Assembly (NCBI GenBank): GCA_051646925.1
Contig: JBOFDK010000015.1
Coordinates: 1-61,907 of the forward strand
Length of the DNA: 61,907 nucleotides
Reading direction: 5' to 3'
DNA from: JBOFDK01 sp051646925
Lineage (GTDB): Bacteria > Bacillota > Clostridia > Lachnospirales > Cellulosilyticaceae
The translations under genes and the position numbers were made by a program. The notes under the pieces were generated by a model, which was given only the letters and a program-made list of their open reading frames with translations, did no database searches and was not told where the DNA came from. Positions 1 to 7,952 of this stretch are shown one piece after another. Numbering within the stretch: the first letter of the stretch is position 1; each line of letters starts with the position of its first letter.

Positions 1-637
1 TACGAAGGGTATAAGTTGGAGAGTTAAGTAAGTTAGCATTTTCATCAAATACAGACAAATTTAAATTAAAACACGTATTATTATCAAATATCGTATTAAT
101 AGATACGCTAGAGTTTATCGATATATTATGAAAATTTGCTGAATTATAAAAATCATGTAATTTGCGAAGGGTATCTAAATATAAATTGATATTTGTAACA
201 TTGAAGGCATTATTTAAAGACTTGAAAAGATCATCAAATATGTCCAATTCAGAAAGAGTGAAATCTTTTGTTTCAATAATGATAGTATTGGACTCTACAA
301 GATTATAAAATGTAGAGGATAAATCATGTAATTCAGTGGTTACAATACGTAATTTATTACTATTAGATAAACAAAAATTATCATAAGTATGGGAAATATC
401 AGAGATAAATACTGACGATACATTATTATCAATATTAGTTGAAAGTATAGCAGAGTTTGATAAAAATATTGATAAACAGGACAGAAGCTTATCGATAAAT
501 ATTAAGCTATGATTGAATTCTTTATAAGAATCTATAATAAAATTAGTTTTTAATTGAGATTCAGTAGAGGATATATAGTTATCAAGTGATTTAGAAAATT
601 TCAAAAACTTTTTATTAACAGTAACATATTTATACAT
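1..637 (-). CDS. Orphan protein A, paralogue of the next gene (3' end outside window)
   Basis: I do not recognise a family. The frame opens at an ATG (637-635) behind an AAGGAGT ribosome site and stays open to the window edge, giving about 212 residues without a stop; the C-terminus is missing. It aligns end to end with the protein of 766-1623: both share an FIDKLxSxxxxFLS segment near residue 45, an S(N/C)TI...FT/STLE..IFxDxxxxxNxxFNV block and a following L..L...Y.S motif. Composition is Asn/Ser/Ile-rich with no signal peptide or obvious membrane segment. The pair is probably a tandem duplication that included the promoter. Function unknown; the coding call rests on conservation between the two copies. 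Confidence 0.75.
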   Translation of the reverse strand, partial: MYKYVTVNKKFLKFSKSLDNYISSTESQLKTNFIIDSYKEFNHSLIFIDKLLSCLSIFLSNSAILSTNIDNNVSSVFISDISHTYDNFCLSNSNKLRIVTTELHDLSSTFYNLVESNTIIIETKDFTLSELDIFDDLFKSLNNAFNVTNINLYLDTLRKLHDFYNSANFHNISINSSVSINTIFDNNTCFNLNLSVFDENANLLNSPTYTLR

Positions 638-671
638 TGGTTGAAACTCCTTTTTTGAAAAAATATATAAT

Positions 672-702
672 AGTATATGTAAGGAATAAGAAACTGTTAC
701 AA
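672..702 (-). promoter_or_regulatory. Promoter of orphan gene A
   Basis: On the minus strand TTGTAA (702-697) is followed after 19 nt by TATACT (677-672). The paralogue promoter at 1658-1688 has the same -35 hexamer and the same 19-nt spacer, which supports both calls. Confidence 0.5.
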
Positions 703-710
703 GAAATAAT

Positions 711-755
711 AAAAAACTAGTCATAAATCTTTAAGTAGATTAATGACTAGTTTTT
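711..755 (-). terminator. Intrinsic terminator of orphan gene B
   Basis: AAAAACTAGTCAT pairs with ATGACTAGTTTTT around a short inner region; the T-run lies downstream on the minus strand. It follows the stop codon of the 766-1623 gene and sits just ahead of the promoter of gene A. Confidence 0.8.
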
Positions 756-765
756 AAAAAAGTTA

Positions 766-1623
766 TTAATATGGATAACCATAGATAGGATTAATAATAT
801 TAAGCAATTTAGTTTGAAATGCTTGAAGTTTTTTGTAAAGAATAATAAGTGTATTATAGAAATTATACATATTGAATAGGTCGTGCTTGAAATAAAACTC
901 AACGTCTAAGAGCGATTTGAAAAAGATACTATTTGGAGAGTATATGTCTGGAACTAAATGAGAAATGCTTTGGTCAGAAGAGATAAAATTAGTAGAAAAA
1001 TTAAAAGTTAAATTATCTTCATTATTTTCATTATTTTCATTATCTTTAGAACAAACAAAATATATATTAGCAATACGATTGCCAATTTGATTAGTTAATT
1101 GGATATCTAAATACAAAGAATTATTTTCAGTAAATAAAGTATCGGTAGTTAGCTGAGCTTTAAGCACTACAGAATCATTATGTGATTGATTAAGAGAAGT
1201 ATATAATTGGTTCAAGTGATGTAAGTGATTTTTAGTATGCTCAACATTGAAAGTCTTATTAAAAGTCGTAAGAAAGTCATTAAATATTTTCCATTCCAAT
1301 GTGCTAAAGTGTTTTTTTTCTACGAAAACATTACTTATAGTACAGCTCTCCAAAGATCTATCAATAGATAGATTATTAATAAAGCGACAAGAATCATTAC
1401 ATATATGTGGCATAATTAGTGATAATAAAGTACAATCAACAGTTGAAAAGATAGTCCGACTTGATAAAAACACTTCAAATAATGAAATAAGCTTATCGAT
1501 AAAATTTAGTCGGTGTTTTAACTGAGGGTGTATGTTTGAAACAGAGTTAGATATTATTAATGAGTTAGTATAATATATATATTCATCAATTAAGGTTTGA
1601 AAATTTATAAAATTTGTAACCAT
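766..1623 (-). CDS. Orphan protein B (285 aa), paralogue of gene A
   Basis: No family recognised. The gene starts at an ATG behind AAGGAGT and has its own promoter and terminator. The protein is Asn/Ile/Leu-rich, apparently soluble and helical in the N-terminal half, with a short acidic Asn/Glu repeat (ENNENNEDN) near residue 200, and ends in NPIYGYPY. It shares scattered but collinear identity with gene A over at least 200 residues. The separate transcription units suggest two independently expressed versions of one protein rather than subunits of one operon. A cell-surface, sporulation or phage-related role cannot be judged from sequence. Confidence 0.8.
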   Translation of the reverse strand: MVTNFINFQTLIDEYIYYTNSLIISNSVSNIHPQLKHRLNFIDKLISLFEVFLSSRTIFSTVDCTLLSLIMPHICNDSCRFINNLSIDRSLESCTISNVFVEKKHFSTLEWKIFNDFLTTFNKTFNVEHTKNHLHHLNQLYTSLNQSHNDSVVLKAQLTTDTLFTENNSLYLDIQLTNQIGNRIANIYFVCSKDNENNENNEDNLTFNFSTNFISSDQSISHLVPDIYSPNSIFFKSLLDVEFYFKHDLFNMYNFYNTLIILYKKLQAFQTKLLNIINPIYGYPY

Positions 1624-1657
1624 GAATTAAAACTCCTTTTTAATTAAAGTATATTAT

Positions 1658-1688
1658 AATATATGCAATAAATAATAAAAGGTTACAA
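1658..1688 (-). promoter_or_regulatory. Promoter of orphan gene B
   Basis: TTGTAA (1688-1683), 19-nt spacer, TATATT (1663-1658) on the minus strand, directly after the upstream transporter terminator. Same layout as the promoter of gene A. Confidence 0.5.
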
Positions 1689-1693
1689 ATAAT

Positions 1694-1738
1694 AAAAAAA
1701 TAGACATAAACCCAAAAATGGTTTACGTCTATTTTTTT
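1694..1738 (-). terminator. Terminator of the SLC13 transporter gene
   Basis: AATAGAC(A/G)TAAACC stem with loop and flanking A7/T7 tracts; the T-run on the minus strand follows the transporter stop codon at 1773. The symmetric A and T tracts would allow function in both directions. Confidence 0.8.
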
Positions 1739-1772
1739 GAAAAATATTATTAGTATAGCTATGGTAAAAATA

Positions 1773-3257
1773 TTAGAAAAATAAAGTAGATAAAGGAATA
1801 CCAGCTATAATTACAAGAAGAAGTATTGCAATTGAAAAAATTGTTGTGTATTTGTAAATTGATTTTGTATCAAACCACTCTTTATTACTATGGATAATAG
1901 CTGCAAATGGAGATGCAGCAGGTGTTATAGCAGCTATTAATGTTATATATATAAATAAAGCTACTATTGGGTCAGGTAACACACCCATTTCACCAACAAA
2001 AGAAAATATTATTGGTAAAAATATAATACCAACTACTGCACTGTTGCAAAAATTTGTAAGTGTAATACCAAGTATTAGTATAAGTATGGTGAAAACAAGT
2101 TGGCCAGCACCACCAAAAATAGGTGTAAACAATTCTTTAAGAAATGGTGTAACGCCAGTTGAATCAGCTGTTACAGCATTTCCGATTGTAAGAGCTGCCG
2201 CAATTAAGAAAACAGTACTCCATTGAACATGACTACTTTTAATTGCTTGGTATTCAATAATTGGTTTTTTACCAACGTTAAGACAACATAAAACGGCAAC
2301 AAATAAAAGAACTAAGCCAAATTTATTTTCATCTAAAAAGTTTTGAATCAGCATAGTATTTGGTAAAATACCAGGTAAAAGCATTAAAATAATATAAAGT
2401 ACAAAAGAGAAAGATAATATTTTTTGTTTTGTAGAAAGTGGTGGTAACGGTTGTTTGTTAAACATATCAATATTGATATTTGAAAGCTTTGAAACGTCAG
2501 GGCGTAAAATAAACTTCATAATTAATATGAGGAGTAAAATACCAAGTAAAGAAAGTGAAATAGTAAGCCCCATATAAGAAGCAGCGTTGATATCAGTACC
2601 ACTTAAAGTTTTGTAATTACTGAGCAAAATAAGAGGAACGTCTTTAAATGGAGCTGTAGAAAATCCGAATAAAGATGTCATAACAACGGCTAACAATGAT
2701 AAAGTAGCATATTTATCACCAGGTTTTATACCAACTTCTTTAAAAATACCATATAAAACAGGCCAAAATAAGAAAATAGGTGCAAAAGCTGAAGAAGTTG
2801 CAGCTAAAACATATACACCGAGTAAAAGCATAGCTGTAAAAACCCAAGGTTTATTATTGATAATTTTTCTAGTAAGAAACCAACGACCTATGTAAGTTGT
2901 AATATTATTATGTACAAGAGCACCAATGAAAACCATCATAAAAATTACTTGAACAACGGTAGGGTCTCCGAAAAAATTAGTCAATATTTGCCCCATAGGT
3001 GCATAAGCACTCATACCTAATGCAAAAATACCAAGTAAACTAGGCCAAATAGGATCGACTGTAGTCCATAAATAGATGACACCGATAAATACACCAATAA
3101 CTTGCATACCTATAGGAGTAATAGGTTCCAGTGGTGGTATAAATTGAAAACCAAACATAATGAAAATACCAATAATACTGTTAATAGCATACCCACTAAT
3201 AAGTTGTTGTTTTTGAGAGGTATTTGTAGAAATGTTTTTTGAAAGTTTTTGTTCCAT
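1773..3257 (-). CDS. SLC13/DASS family anion transporter (494 aa)
   Basis: A polytopic membrane protein with about a dozen hydrophobic segments and the inverted-repeat look of the divalent-anion:sodium symporter family (citrate, dicarboxylate, sulfate carriers); conserved-looking stretches are ATSSAFAPIFLFWPV and TNFCNSAVVGIIFLPI, one in each half. The start is the ATG at 3257, 7-9 nt after GAGGAG; an upstream in-frame ATG would add 34 residues with no ribosome site. Substrate is not readable from sequence. It is separately transcribed from a promoter with a Crp/Fnr-type palindrome shared with the divergent thioredoxin/sulfotransferase operon, so an anion handled by that operon (sulfate or an organic sulfate) is a reasonable inference, no more. 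Confidence 0.9.
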   Translation of the reverse strand: MEQKLSKNISTNTSQKQQLISGYAINSIIGIFIMFGFQFIPPLEPITPIGMQVIGVFIGVIYLWTTVDPIWPSLLGIFALGMSAYAPMGQILTNFFGDPTVVQVIFMMVFIGALVHNNITTYIGRWFLTRKIINNKPWVFTAMLLLGVYVLAATSSAFAPIFLFWPVLYGIFKEVGIKPGDKYATLSLLAVVMTSLFGFSTAPFKDVPLILLSNYKTLSGTDINAASYMGLTISLSLLGILLLILIMKFILRPDVSKLSNINIDMFNKQPLPPLSTKQKILSFSFVLYIILMLLPGILPNTMLIQNFLDENKFGLVLLFVAVLCCLNVGKKPIIEYQAIKSSHVQWSTVFLIAAALTIGNAVTADSTGVTPFLKELFTPIFGGAGQLVFTILILILGITLTNFCNSAVVGIIFLPIIFSFVGEMGVLPDPIVALFIYITLIAAITPAASPFAAIIHSNKEWFDTKSIYKYTTIFSIAILLLVIIAGIPLSTLFF

Positions 3258-3324
3258 AAAAAATCTCCTCTTCTTTTTATTTAATAAAAATGTGTTAAAA
3301 AGATAACATAATAATACAAATTTA

Positions 3325-3366
3325 AGGATAGCATTGATGGAAAAAGAAAAAAATAACACGTGTTAA
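3325..3366 (-). promoter_or_regulatory. Crp/Fnr-type operator and promoter of the SLC13 gene
   Basis: TAACACGTGTTA (3354-3365) is a perfect 12-bp palindrome; the 14-bp window ATAACACGTGTTAA (3353-3366) differs by one base from TTAACANNTGTTAA, the box I recall for Listeria PrfA. On the minus strand 22 nt separate the box from TATCCT (3330-3325), a possible -10, placing the box near -41.5. A second inverted repeat with the same half-site letters, TGTTA-N6-TAACA (3293-3308), lies in the leader. Confidence 0.55.
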
Positions 3367-3466
3367 CATTATGAGAATACTATGAATATAAATGAAAAAT
3401 ATGAAAAAATTAGTGCAATTTTCACTGAGATAATTTTGATAATTATGCATATAAGAAAAAAGTATT

Positions 3467-3493
3467 TAAAAAAAAGAACAATTTAATTGTTCT
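3467..3493 (-). terminator. Terminator of the Crp/Fnr gene
   Basis: AGAACAAT-taa-ATTGTTCT hairpin followed on the minus strand by a T-run; the upstream arm overlaps the stop codon of the regulator gene. Confidence 0.75.
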
Positions 3494-4163
3494 AATAGGA
3501 AAGAAGTTTCTTATTATTAACGTATTGTGTTAGAGAATTAATATCTTTTAGTATTATTGTATGTCCGGATTTTTCAATAATACCTTGTTGCTTTAGAGCG
3601 CTCATAATACGTGAAACGGTAATTGTATGTACACCAAGATATTTGCCAAGTTCGACATAATTAAAATGTTTATGAAGCATTCGTTTGTTACCAGAAATAT
3701 AACTCAAATCAATTAATGTTTTGCAAAGGCGACAAGTGACTGTAGATTCTAGCATAAAATGAAAATGGTATAAAACAGAAGTTAAATGATTAGCAAAACA
3801 TGACATTATAAAACGATTTAGGTTAGCATCGTTATCTATAAGATTGTAAAAAGTAGGATATGATACTTCCGTTACGCGGCAAGTTGTTTTTGTACAAATT
3901 AAAAATCCAGTAGTGTTACTATCATGAGGTAGTGATAGGTAAGCTGGTGTAAAGTTGATAATTGACCCAGCAGTAAAGTATAAGTATATTTTTTCTTCAC
4001 CAGATTGTGTAAAACTTACTAAGGCGCATAATCCCTCTTCAACGCAATATACAGATTGTTTAGGATTGTTGAAATCAAAAAGAAAAGTTCCTTTTTGAAT
4101 AATCTTAGAAGTCCCATTCGAAAGGAAAGTATTGAAATATTGCTTCTCAATTGTTGTATTCAT
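3492..4163 (-). CDS. Crp/Fnr family transcription regulator (223 aa)
   Basis: Residues about 20-110 form a cyclic-nucleotide-binding-like beta barrel, 125-150 the dimer helix, and 166-198 a winged helix-turn-helix with recognition helix HTITVSRIMSALKQQ. The VSRIxSxLKQ pattern resembles what I remember of the PrfA recognition helix. No N-terminal Fnr-type four-Cys cluster is present, although Cys residues occur at 40, 46, 90, 95, 131, 144 and 147, so a redox or metal ligand is not excluded. Start ATG 4163 follows AGGGAGA. The gene lies between the two promoters that carry the matching palindromes, so it is the likely activator of both the SLC13 gene and the thioredoxin operon. Effector unknown. 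Confidence 0.9.
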   Translation of the reverse strand: MNTTIEKQYFNTFLSNGTSKIIQKGTFLFDFNNPKQSVYCVEEGLCALVSFTQSGEEKIYLYFTAGSIINFTPAYLSLPHDSNTTGFLICTKTTCRVTEVSYPTFYNLIDNDANLNRFIMSCFANHLTSVLYHFHFMLESTVTCRLCKTLIDLSYISGNKRMLHKHFNYVELGKYLGVHTITVSRIMSALKQQGIIEKSGHTIILKDINSLTQYVNNKKLLSY

Positions 4164-4301
4164 GAGTATAATCTCCCTGCAAATATCAATTAAATATAAT
4201 CGTAACAATAAAAAATAATAATGGTTATACGTTAATAATAGCCTGTTTTTTTTGAAAAATCAATAAAAGTATATAAAAATTGCATAAAAAAAACAAGAAA
4301 C

Positions 4302-4343
4302 CTAACATATGTTATTTTATCAAAATATAATGAGTGATATAAT
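4302..4343 (+). promoter_or_regulatory. Crp/Fnr-type operator and promoter of the thioredoxin/sulfotransferase operon
   Basis: TAACATATGTTA (4303-4314) is a perfect palindrome and differs from the SLC13 box only at the two central bases. A perfect TATAAT lies at 4338-4343, exactly 22 nt after the 14-bp box, which puts the box centre about 41.5 bp before the expected start, the class II activator position. No good -35 hexamer is visible, as expected for an activator-dependent promoter. Confidence 0.7.
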
Positions 4344-4415
4344 GGATTCAGCTGTTAAAATAATAACGTAAAAAATATTAAAACTTAATATTTAAACAAT
4401 AGAGGAGACATGACC

Positions 4416-5330
4416 ATGGTAATATATGATTTGATTATTATCGGTGCAGGACCAGCAGGAATGACTGCTGCGATTTATGCTGCAAGAGCAAATCTTAAAG
4501 TAATGATGTTAGAAAAATTAGCTCCAGGTGGACAAATTATTAATACACATGAAATTCAAAATTATACAGGATTTGGTAGTGTAAATGGTGCGGAATTAGC
4601 TTATAAAATGTTTGAGCATACGCAAGAATTACAAGTTACCATGGAATATGCTACAGTAACTAAATTAGTAAATAAAGAAAATGTGAAAGAAATACATAGC
4701 GAAGAAGGCCAGATATATCAAACAAAAGCAGTACTAATTGCAACAGGAACTGTACCTAGAAGATTAGATGTAGAAAATGAAGAACGTTTTGCAGGTGAAA
4801 ATATTAGTTGGTGTGCAATTTGTGATGGAGCATACTATAAAGATAAGGATGTTGTAGTAGTTGGTGGGGGAAATTCAGCAATTGAAGAAGCCATCTATTT
4901 AGCAAGCATTGCAAAAAGTGTAAAAGTTGTAACTTTATTTAATCTTACAGCAGATGCGATTGAGTGCGAAAAATTAAAGAAATTTGAAAATGTAACTATT
5001 TATGAATACCACAATGTTGAGTGTTTTTTAGGTGATACAAAATTAAGTGGTATGAAAATTAAGTCTGTTAAGACTGAAGAGGAAATAGTTTTACAATGTG
5101 ATGGTGTTTTTGAATATATAGGATTAAAACCATCTACAGAAGTATTTAAAGAAATTGGTATTTTAGATAAACAAGGATATGTTGAAGTTGATAATTATAT
5201 GGCAACAAATGTAGCTGGTATATATAGTGCCGGAGATGTGACTGTCAAGCAGTTAAGACAAGTAGTAACAGCGTGCGCAGATGGTGCAATAGCTGCACAG
5301 GCTGTTGCAAAATATATAGAAAATATTTGA
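4416..5330 (+). CDS. Thioredoxin reductase-like flavoprotein (304 aa)
   Basis: FAD-binding GAGPAGMTAAIYAARA at the N-terminus, redox pair CAIC in SWCAICDGA, a second dinucleotide fold GGGNSAIEEA, and the C-terminal FAD motif GIYSAGDV give the low-molecular-weight thioredoxin reductase architecture and normal length. The HRRxxxR motif that binds the NADPH 2'-phosphate is absent: the matching place reads VTLFNLTADAI. This is a feature of pyridine-nucleotide-independent (ferredoxin-linked) or otherwise atypical reductases of Clostridia, so the electron donor may not be NADPH. ATG 4416 is preferred to 4410 because AGAGGAG then sits 8 nt away. First gene of an operon with thioredoxin and arylsulfotransferase. 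Confidence 0.92.
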   Translation: MVIYDLIIIGAGPAGMTAAIYAARANLKVMMLEKLAPGGQIINTHEIQNYTGFGSVNGAELAYKMFEHTQELQVTMEYATVTKLVNKENVKEIHSEEGQIYQTKAVLIATGTVPRRLDVENEERFAGENISWCAICDGAYYKDKDVVVVGGGNSAIEEAIYLASIAKSVKVVTLFNLTADAIECEKLKKFENVTIYEYHNVECFLGDTKLSGMKIKSVKTEEEIVLQCDGVFEYIGLKPSTEVFKEIGILDKQGYVEVDNYMATNVAGIYSAGDVTVKQLRQVVTACADGAIAAQAVAKYIENI

Positions 5331-5367
5331 TATATCAAATTGCAAGAGTATATTAGGAGGCAAAAAA

Positions 5368-5673
5368 ATGATTAAAGAAATTAAAGAAGAAAAAGAATTT
5401 TATGAAGAAATTAAAGAAGGAACAGTGCTAGTTGACGTATACTCAAAAACATGTGGACCTTGTAAAATGTTAGGATTTGTTTTAGCAGACCTTGAAAAAG
5501 AATGTCCAAATGTTAAAATGCTAAAGCTAGATTTTGACTACAATAAAGAAATAACTGAAAAATACAACGTATCTTCATACCCAACAATTTTACTTTTCAA
5601 AAATGGTGAAGAATCAGCACGTCTAAAAGGTTTACAACAAAAGCCAGTATTAAAAAAATTACTTGAGCAATAA
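5368..5673 (+). CDS. Thioredoxin (101 aa)
   Basis: A single thioredoxin fold with active site TCGPCK at about residues 28-33 and the cis-proline segment YPTILLFKNG near residue 75. Length is normal and no signal peptide is present, so it acts in the cytoplasm. It lies 37 nt after the reductase gene behind AGGAGG and 41 nt before the sulfotransferase gene, so the three are very probably co-transcribed and the thioredoxin is the likely partner of the neighbouring reductase. Whether the sulfotransferase, which holds about nine Cys residues, is a substrate is inference. Confidence 0.95.
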   Translation: MIKEIKEEKEFYEEIKEGTVLVDVYSKTCGPCKMLGFVLADLEKECPNVKMLKLDFDYNKEITEKYNVSSYPTILLFKNGEESARLKGLQQKPVLKKLLEQ

Positions 5674-5714
5674 TTATCTAACATATATCAGTTAAATATA
5701 AGGAGGAATTTAAA

Positions 5715-7580
5715 ATGGCAGTAGAATTTAAAGTAGTAGAGCATTTGATTACAAGACAATATCGTGCAGAACAAAACTTTTTAGAAATGTTTGAAAAAGG
5801 TGAGTATACTTTAGAAAATCCGTTAGTAAAAGTGAATCCATATATTGTTGCACCACTTACAGCACTTGTAATGTTTAAAACAACAAAAGAAGTAGCTGTA
5901 ACATTAACTGTAAAAGGAAAAGAAGAAGCAGGAGATATTATACATAGTTTTCCAGCAGCAAAAGAACATAAAATTCCTGTACTAGGTTTATATGGTGACT
6001 GTGAAAATACAGTTGTTTTAAAACTTGAAACAGGTGAAGAATCTGAAGTTAAAATTCAAACAGCACCTATTCAAGATAACATAGGTAAATGTAGTTACAT
6101 AAATACGACAAGTACATATATGGAAGACAAATTAATGTTTATAACACCAGCAGGCCCATCATGTGCATCTGCATATGACTACAATGGTGATTGCCGTTGG
6201 TACTTAACAGAAACATTCATATTTGATATGAAACGTTCACAAAATGGTAATATTTTAATTGGAGCAGATCGTTTTGTTGCACTTCCATATTACACAACAG
6301 GTGTATGTGAGATGAGTCTTATTGGTAAAATTTATGTAGAATACCGTATTCCAGGTGCATACCATCACGACCAATTCGAGATGGAAGATGGAAACTTATT
6401 AGTGTTAACACAAGAAGCAGGTGCAGCAACAGCAGAAGATATGTGTATTTTAGTAGATCGTAAAACAGGAAATATACTTAAAACATGGGATTACAAAAAA
6501 GTATTACCACAAGATAAAGGTAAATCAGGAAGCTGGAGTGAGCATGACTGGTTCCACAACAATGCAGTGTGGTATGACAAAAAAACAAATTCAATTACAC
6601 TATCTGGAAGACATCAAGATGCAGTTATTAACCTTGATTTTGAAACAGGTAATTTAAATTGGGTTATTGGTGACCCAGAAGGTTGGCCAAAAGAATTAGT
6701 TGATAAATACTTCTTTACACCAGTAGGCGGGGAATTTGACTGGCAATATGAACAACATGCATGTGTAATTCTTCCAGATGGTGACGTTATGATGTTTGAT
6801 AATGGACATTGGCGTTCAAAAAATCCAGATAATTACTTATTAAATAAAGATAATTTTTCAAGAGGTGTAAGATACCGTATAAATACAGAAAACATGACGA
6901 TTGAGCAAGTGTGGCAATTTGGTAAAGAGAGAGGGGCACAATTTTTCTCACCATACATCTGTAACGTTGAATATTACGGAGAAGGACATTATTTAGTACA
7001 TTCAGGTGGTATTGCTTATGAAGGAAACAAGGCGTGTGAAAGTTTAGGCGCATTTATTGATGAGCGTAATCCAAACAACAAATTACAAAGCATCACTACA
7101 GAAATAAAAGATGATAAAGTAATGTTTGAAATGCATGTAAATGGAAACTATTATAGAGGTGAAAAATTATCACTATACCATAATGGTGAAAATTTAACTT
7201 TTGGTAAAGGTAAATTACTAGGTGATTTATCAGAAACAGAAAAATTCTTAACAGAAATTCCAGCAGAAGATACAGGTCTTTTAATGCCAGAAAAAAATGA
7301 AGTAAAATTCATAGAAGAAGAAGATCGTATTAAATTTGAAGGTAAGTTTGAAAAAGGCCAAGTGTTAATGGTTCAACTGACTAATGATGAAATAACACAC
7401 AATTATTTTGTTCCAACTACAAAAATGTCATTTTTAGCAATGTGCGTTGGTACATTCCAATCATCTGATGAAAGAGATGTTAAGTTTAATATTAATAAAA
7501 GAGGCATTTCAGGACGTTTTGAAGTTAAAATCATTCTTGAGGATAAAAAATACAACACAGGTATTATAGTTAATATTTAA
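5715..7580 (+). CDS. Arylsulfotransferase (ASST family), leaderless, 621 aa
   Basis: PAPS-independent aryl sulfate:phenol sulfotransferase family. Residues about 1-120 form the N-terminal beta-rich domain; from about 140 on a beta-propeller follows, with repeated blades and conserved histidines: HH at 217-218, DWFHNN (H281), SGRHQD (R299) and EQHACVILPDGD (H348). By order and partly by spacing these match the active-site His/His/Arg/His set remembered for E. coli AssT. Unlike the periplasmic enterobacterial enzyme there is no signal peptide, so it should work in the cytoplasm. ATG 5715 follows AAGGAGG. Genetic linkage to thioredoxin replaces the Dsb linkage known in enterobacteria. Substrates may be phenolic sulfates, but this is not shown by the sequence. 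Confidence 0.9.
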   Translation: MAVEFKVVEHLITRQYRAEQNFLEMFEKGEYTLENPLVKVNPYIVAPLTALVMFKTTKEVAVTLTVKGKEEAGDIIHSFPAAKEHKIPVLGLYGDCENTVVLKLETGEESEVKIQTAPIQDNIGKCSYINTTSTYMEDKLMFITPAGPSCASAYDYNGDCRWYLTETFIFDMKRSQNGNILIGADRFVALPYYTTGVCEMSLIGKIYVEYRIPGAYHHDQFEMEDGNLLVLTQEAGAATAEDMCILVDRKTGNILKTWDYKKVLPQDKGKSGSWSEHDWFHNNAVWYDKKTNSITLSGRHQDAVINLDFETGNLNWVIGDPEGWPKELVDKYFFTPVGGEFDWQYEQHACVILPDGDVMMFDNGHWRSKNPDNYLLNKDNFSRGVRYRINTENMTIEQVWQFGKERGAQFFSPYICNVEYYGEGHYLVHSGGIAYEGNKACESLGAFIDERNPNNKLQSITTEIKDDKVMFEMHVNGNYYRGEKLSLYHNGENLTFGKGKLLGDLSETEKFLTEIPAEDTGLLMPEKNEVKFIEEEDRIKFEGKFEKGQVLMVQLTNDEITHNYFVPTTKMSFLAMCVGTFQSSDERDVKFNINKRGISGRFEVKIILEDKKYNTGIIVNI

Positions 7581-7627
7581 TGATAATGTATTTTTTGAAA
7601 AATTAATTAGAAAAGAAGGTGTTCTCT

Positions 7628-7894
7628 ATGTCAAAACAAGTTAAATGTGTTGCTTGTGGAAAAATCGATGAGAATGAAACGTTATACAATCATGAATTGC
7701 ATGATGATGAGCGATTTCAAATGCTTGTAACATCTAATGGTATTAATCCGACATTATGTTTTAAATGTTACGATGAATTATTAGATATTACTGCAAGATT
7801 ATACAAACTATTTAATGAAGATACAGAGGAAATGATTCGTATTTTATCAAGAAGTGATATATTACATTGTTTAGAAACTAAATTATGTTTATAG
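7628..7894 (+). CDS. Small protein with two CxxC motifs (88 aa)
   Basis: Not a family I recognise. CVAC at residues 7-10 and CFKC near 43-46 form a likely zinc-ribbon-like or redox four-Cys site; the C-terminal half is helical and acidic and ends in two more Cys. ATG 7628 is chosen because AGAAGG is 8 nt upstream; a GTG nine bases earlier has no spacing for a ribosome site. It follows the sulfotransferase by 47 nt and precedes a terminator, so it is probably the last gene of the operon. A metal-binding accessory role is conceivable but unproven. Confidence 0.75.
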   Translation: MSKQVKCVACGKIDENETLYNHELHDDERFQMLVTSNGINPTLCFKCYDELLDITARLYKLFNEDTEEMIRILSRSDILHCLETKLCL

Positions 7895-7912
7895 AATAAA
7901 ATATTTGAAACT

Positions 7913-7950
7913 AAAAAACTGCTTATAGAATAACTAATAAGCAGTTTTTT
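7913..7950. terminator. Bidirectional terminator between convergent genes
   Basis: AAAAAACTGCTTAT pairs with ATAAGCAGTTTTTT across a 10-nt loop. It serves the thioredoxin/sulfotransferase operon on plus and the ABC-F gene, which ends at 7953, on minus. Confidence 0.9.
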
Positions 7951-7952
7951 TA

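Noticed and set aside
1247..1525. 92-residue plus-strand frame inside orphan gene B
   Set aside because: No ribosome site; it is complementary to a gene whose protein is supported by its paralogue.
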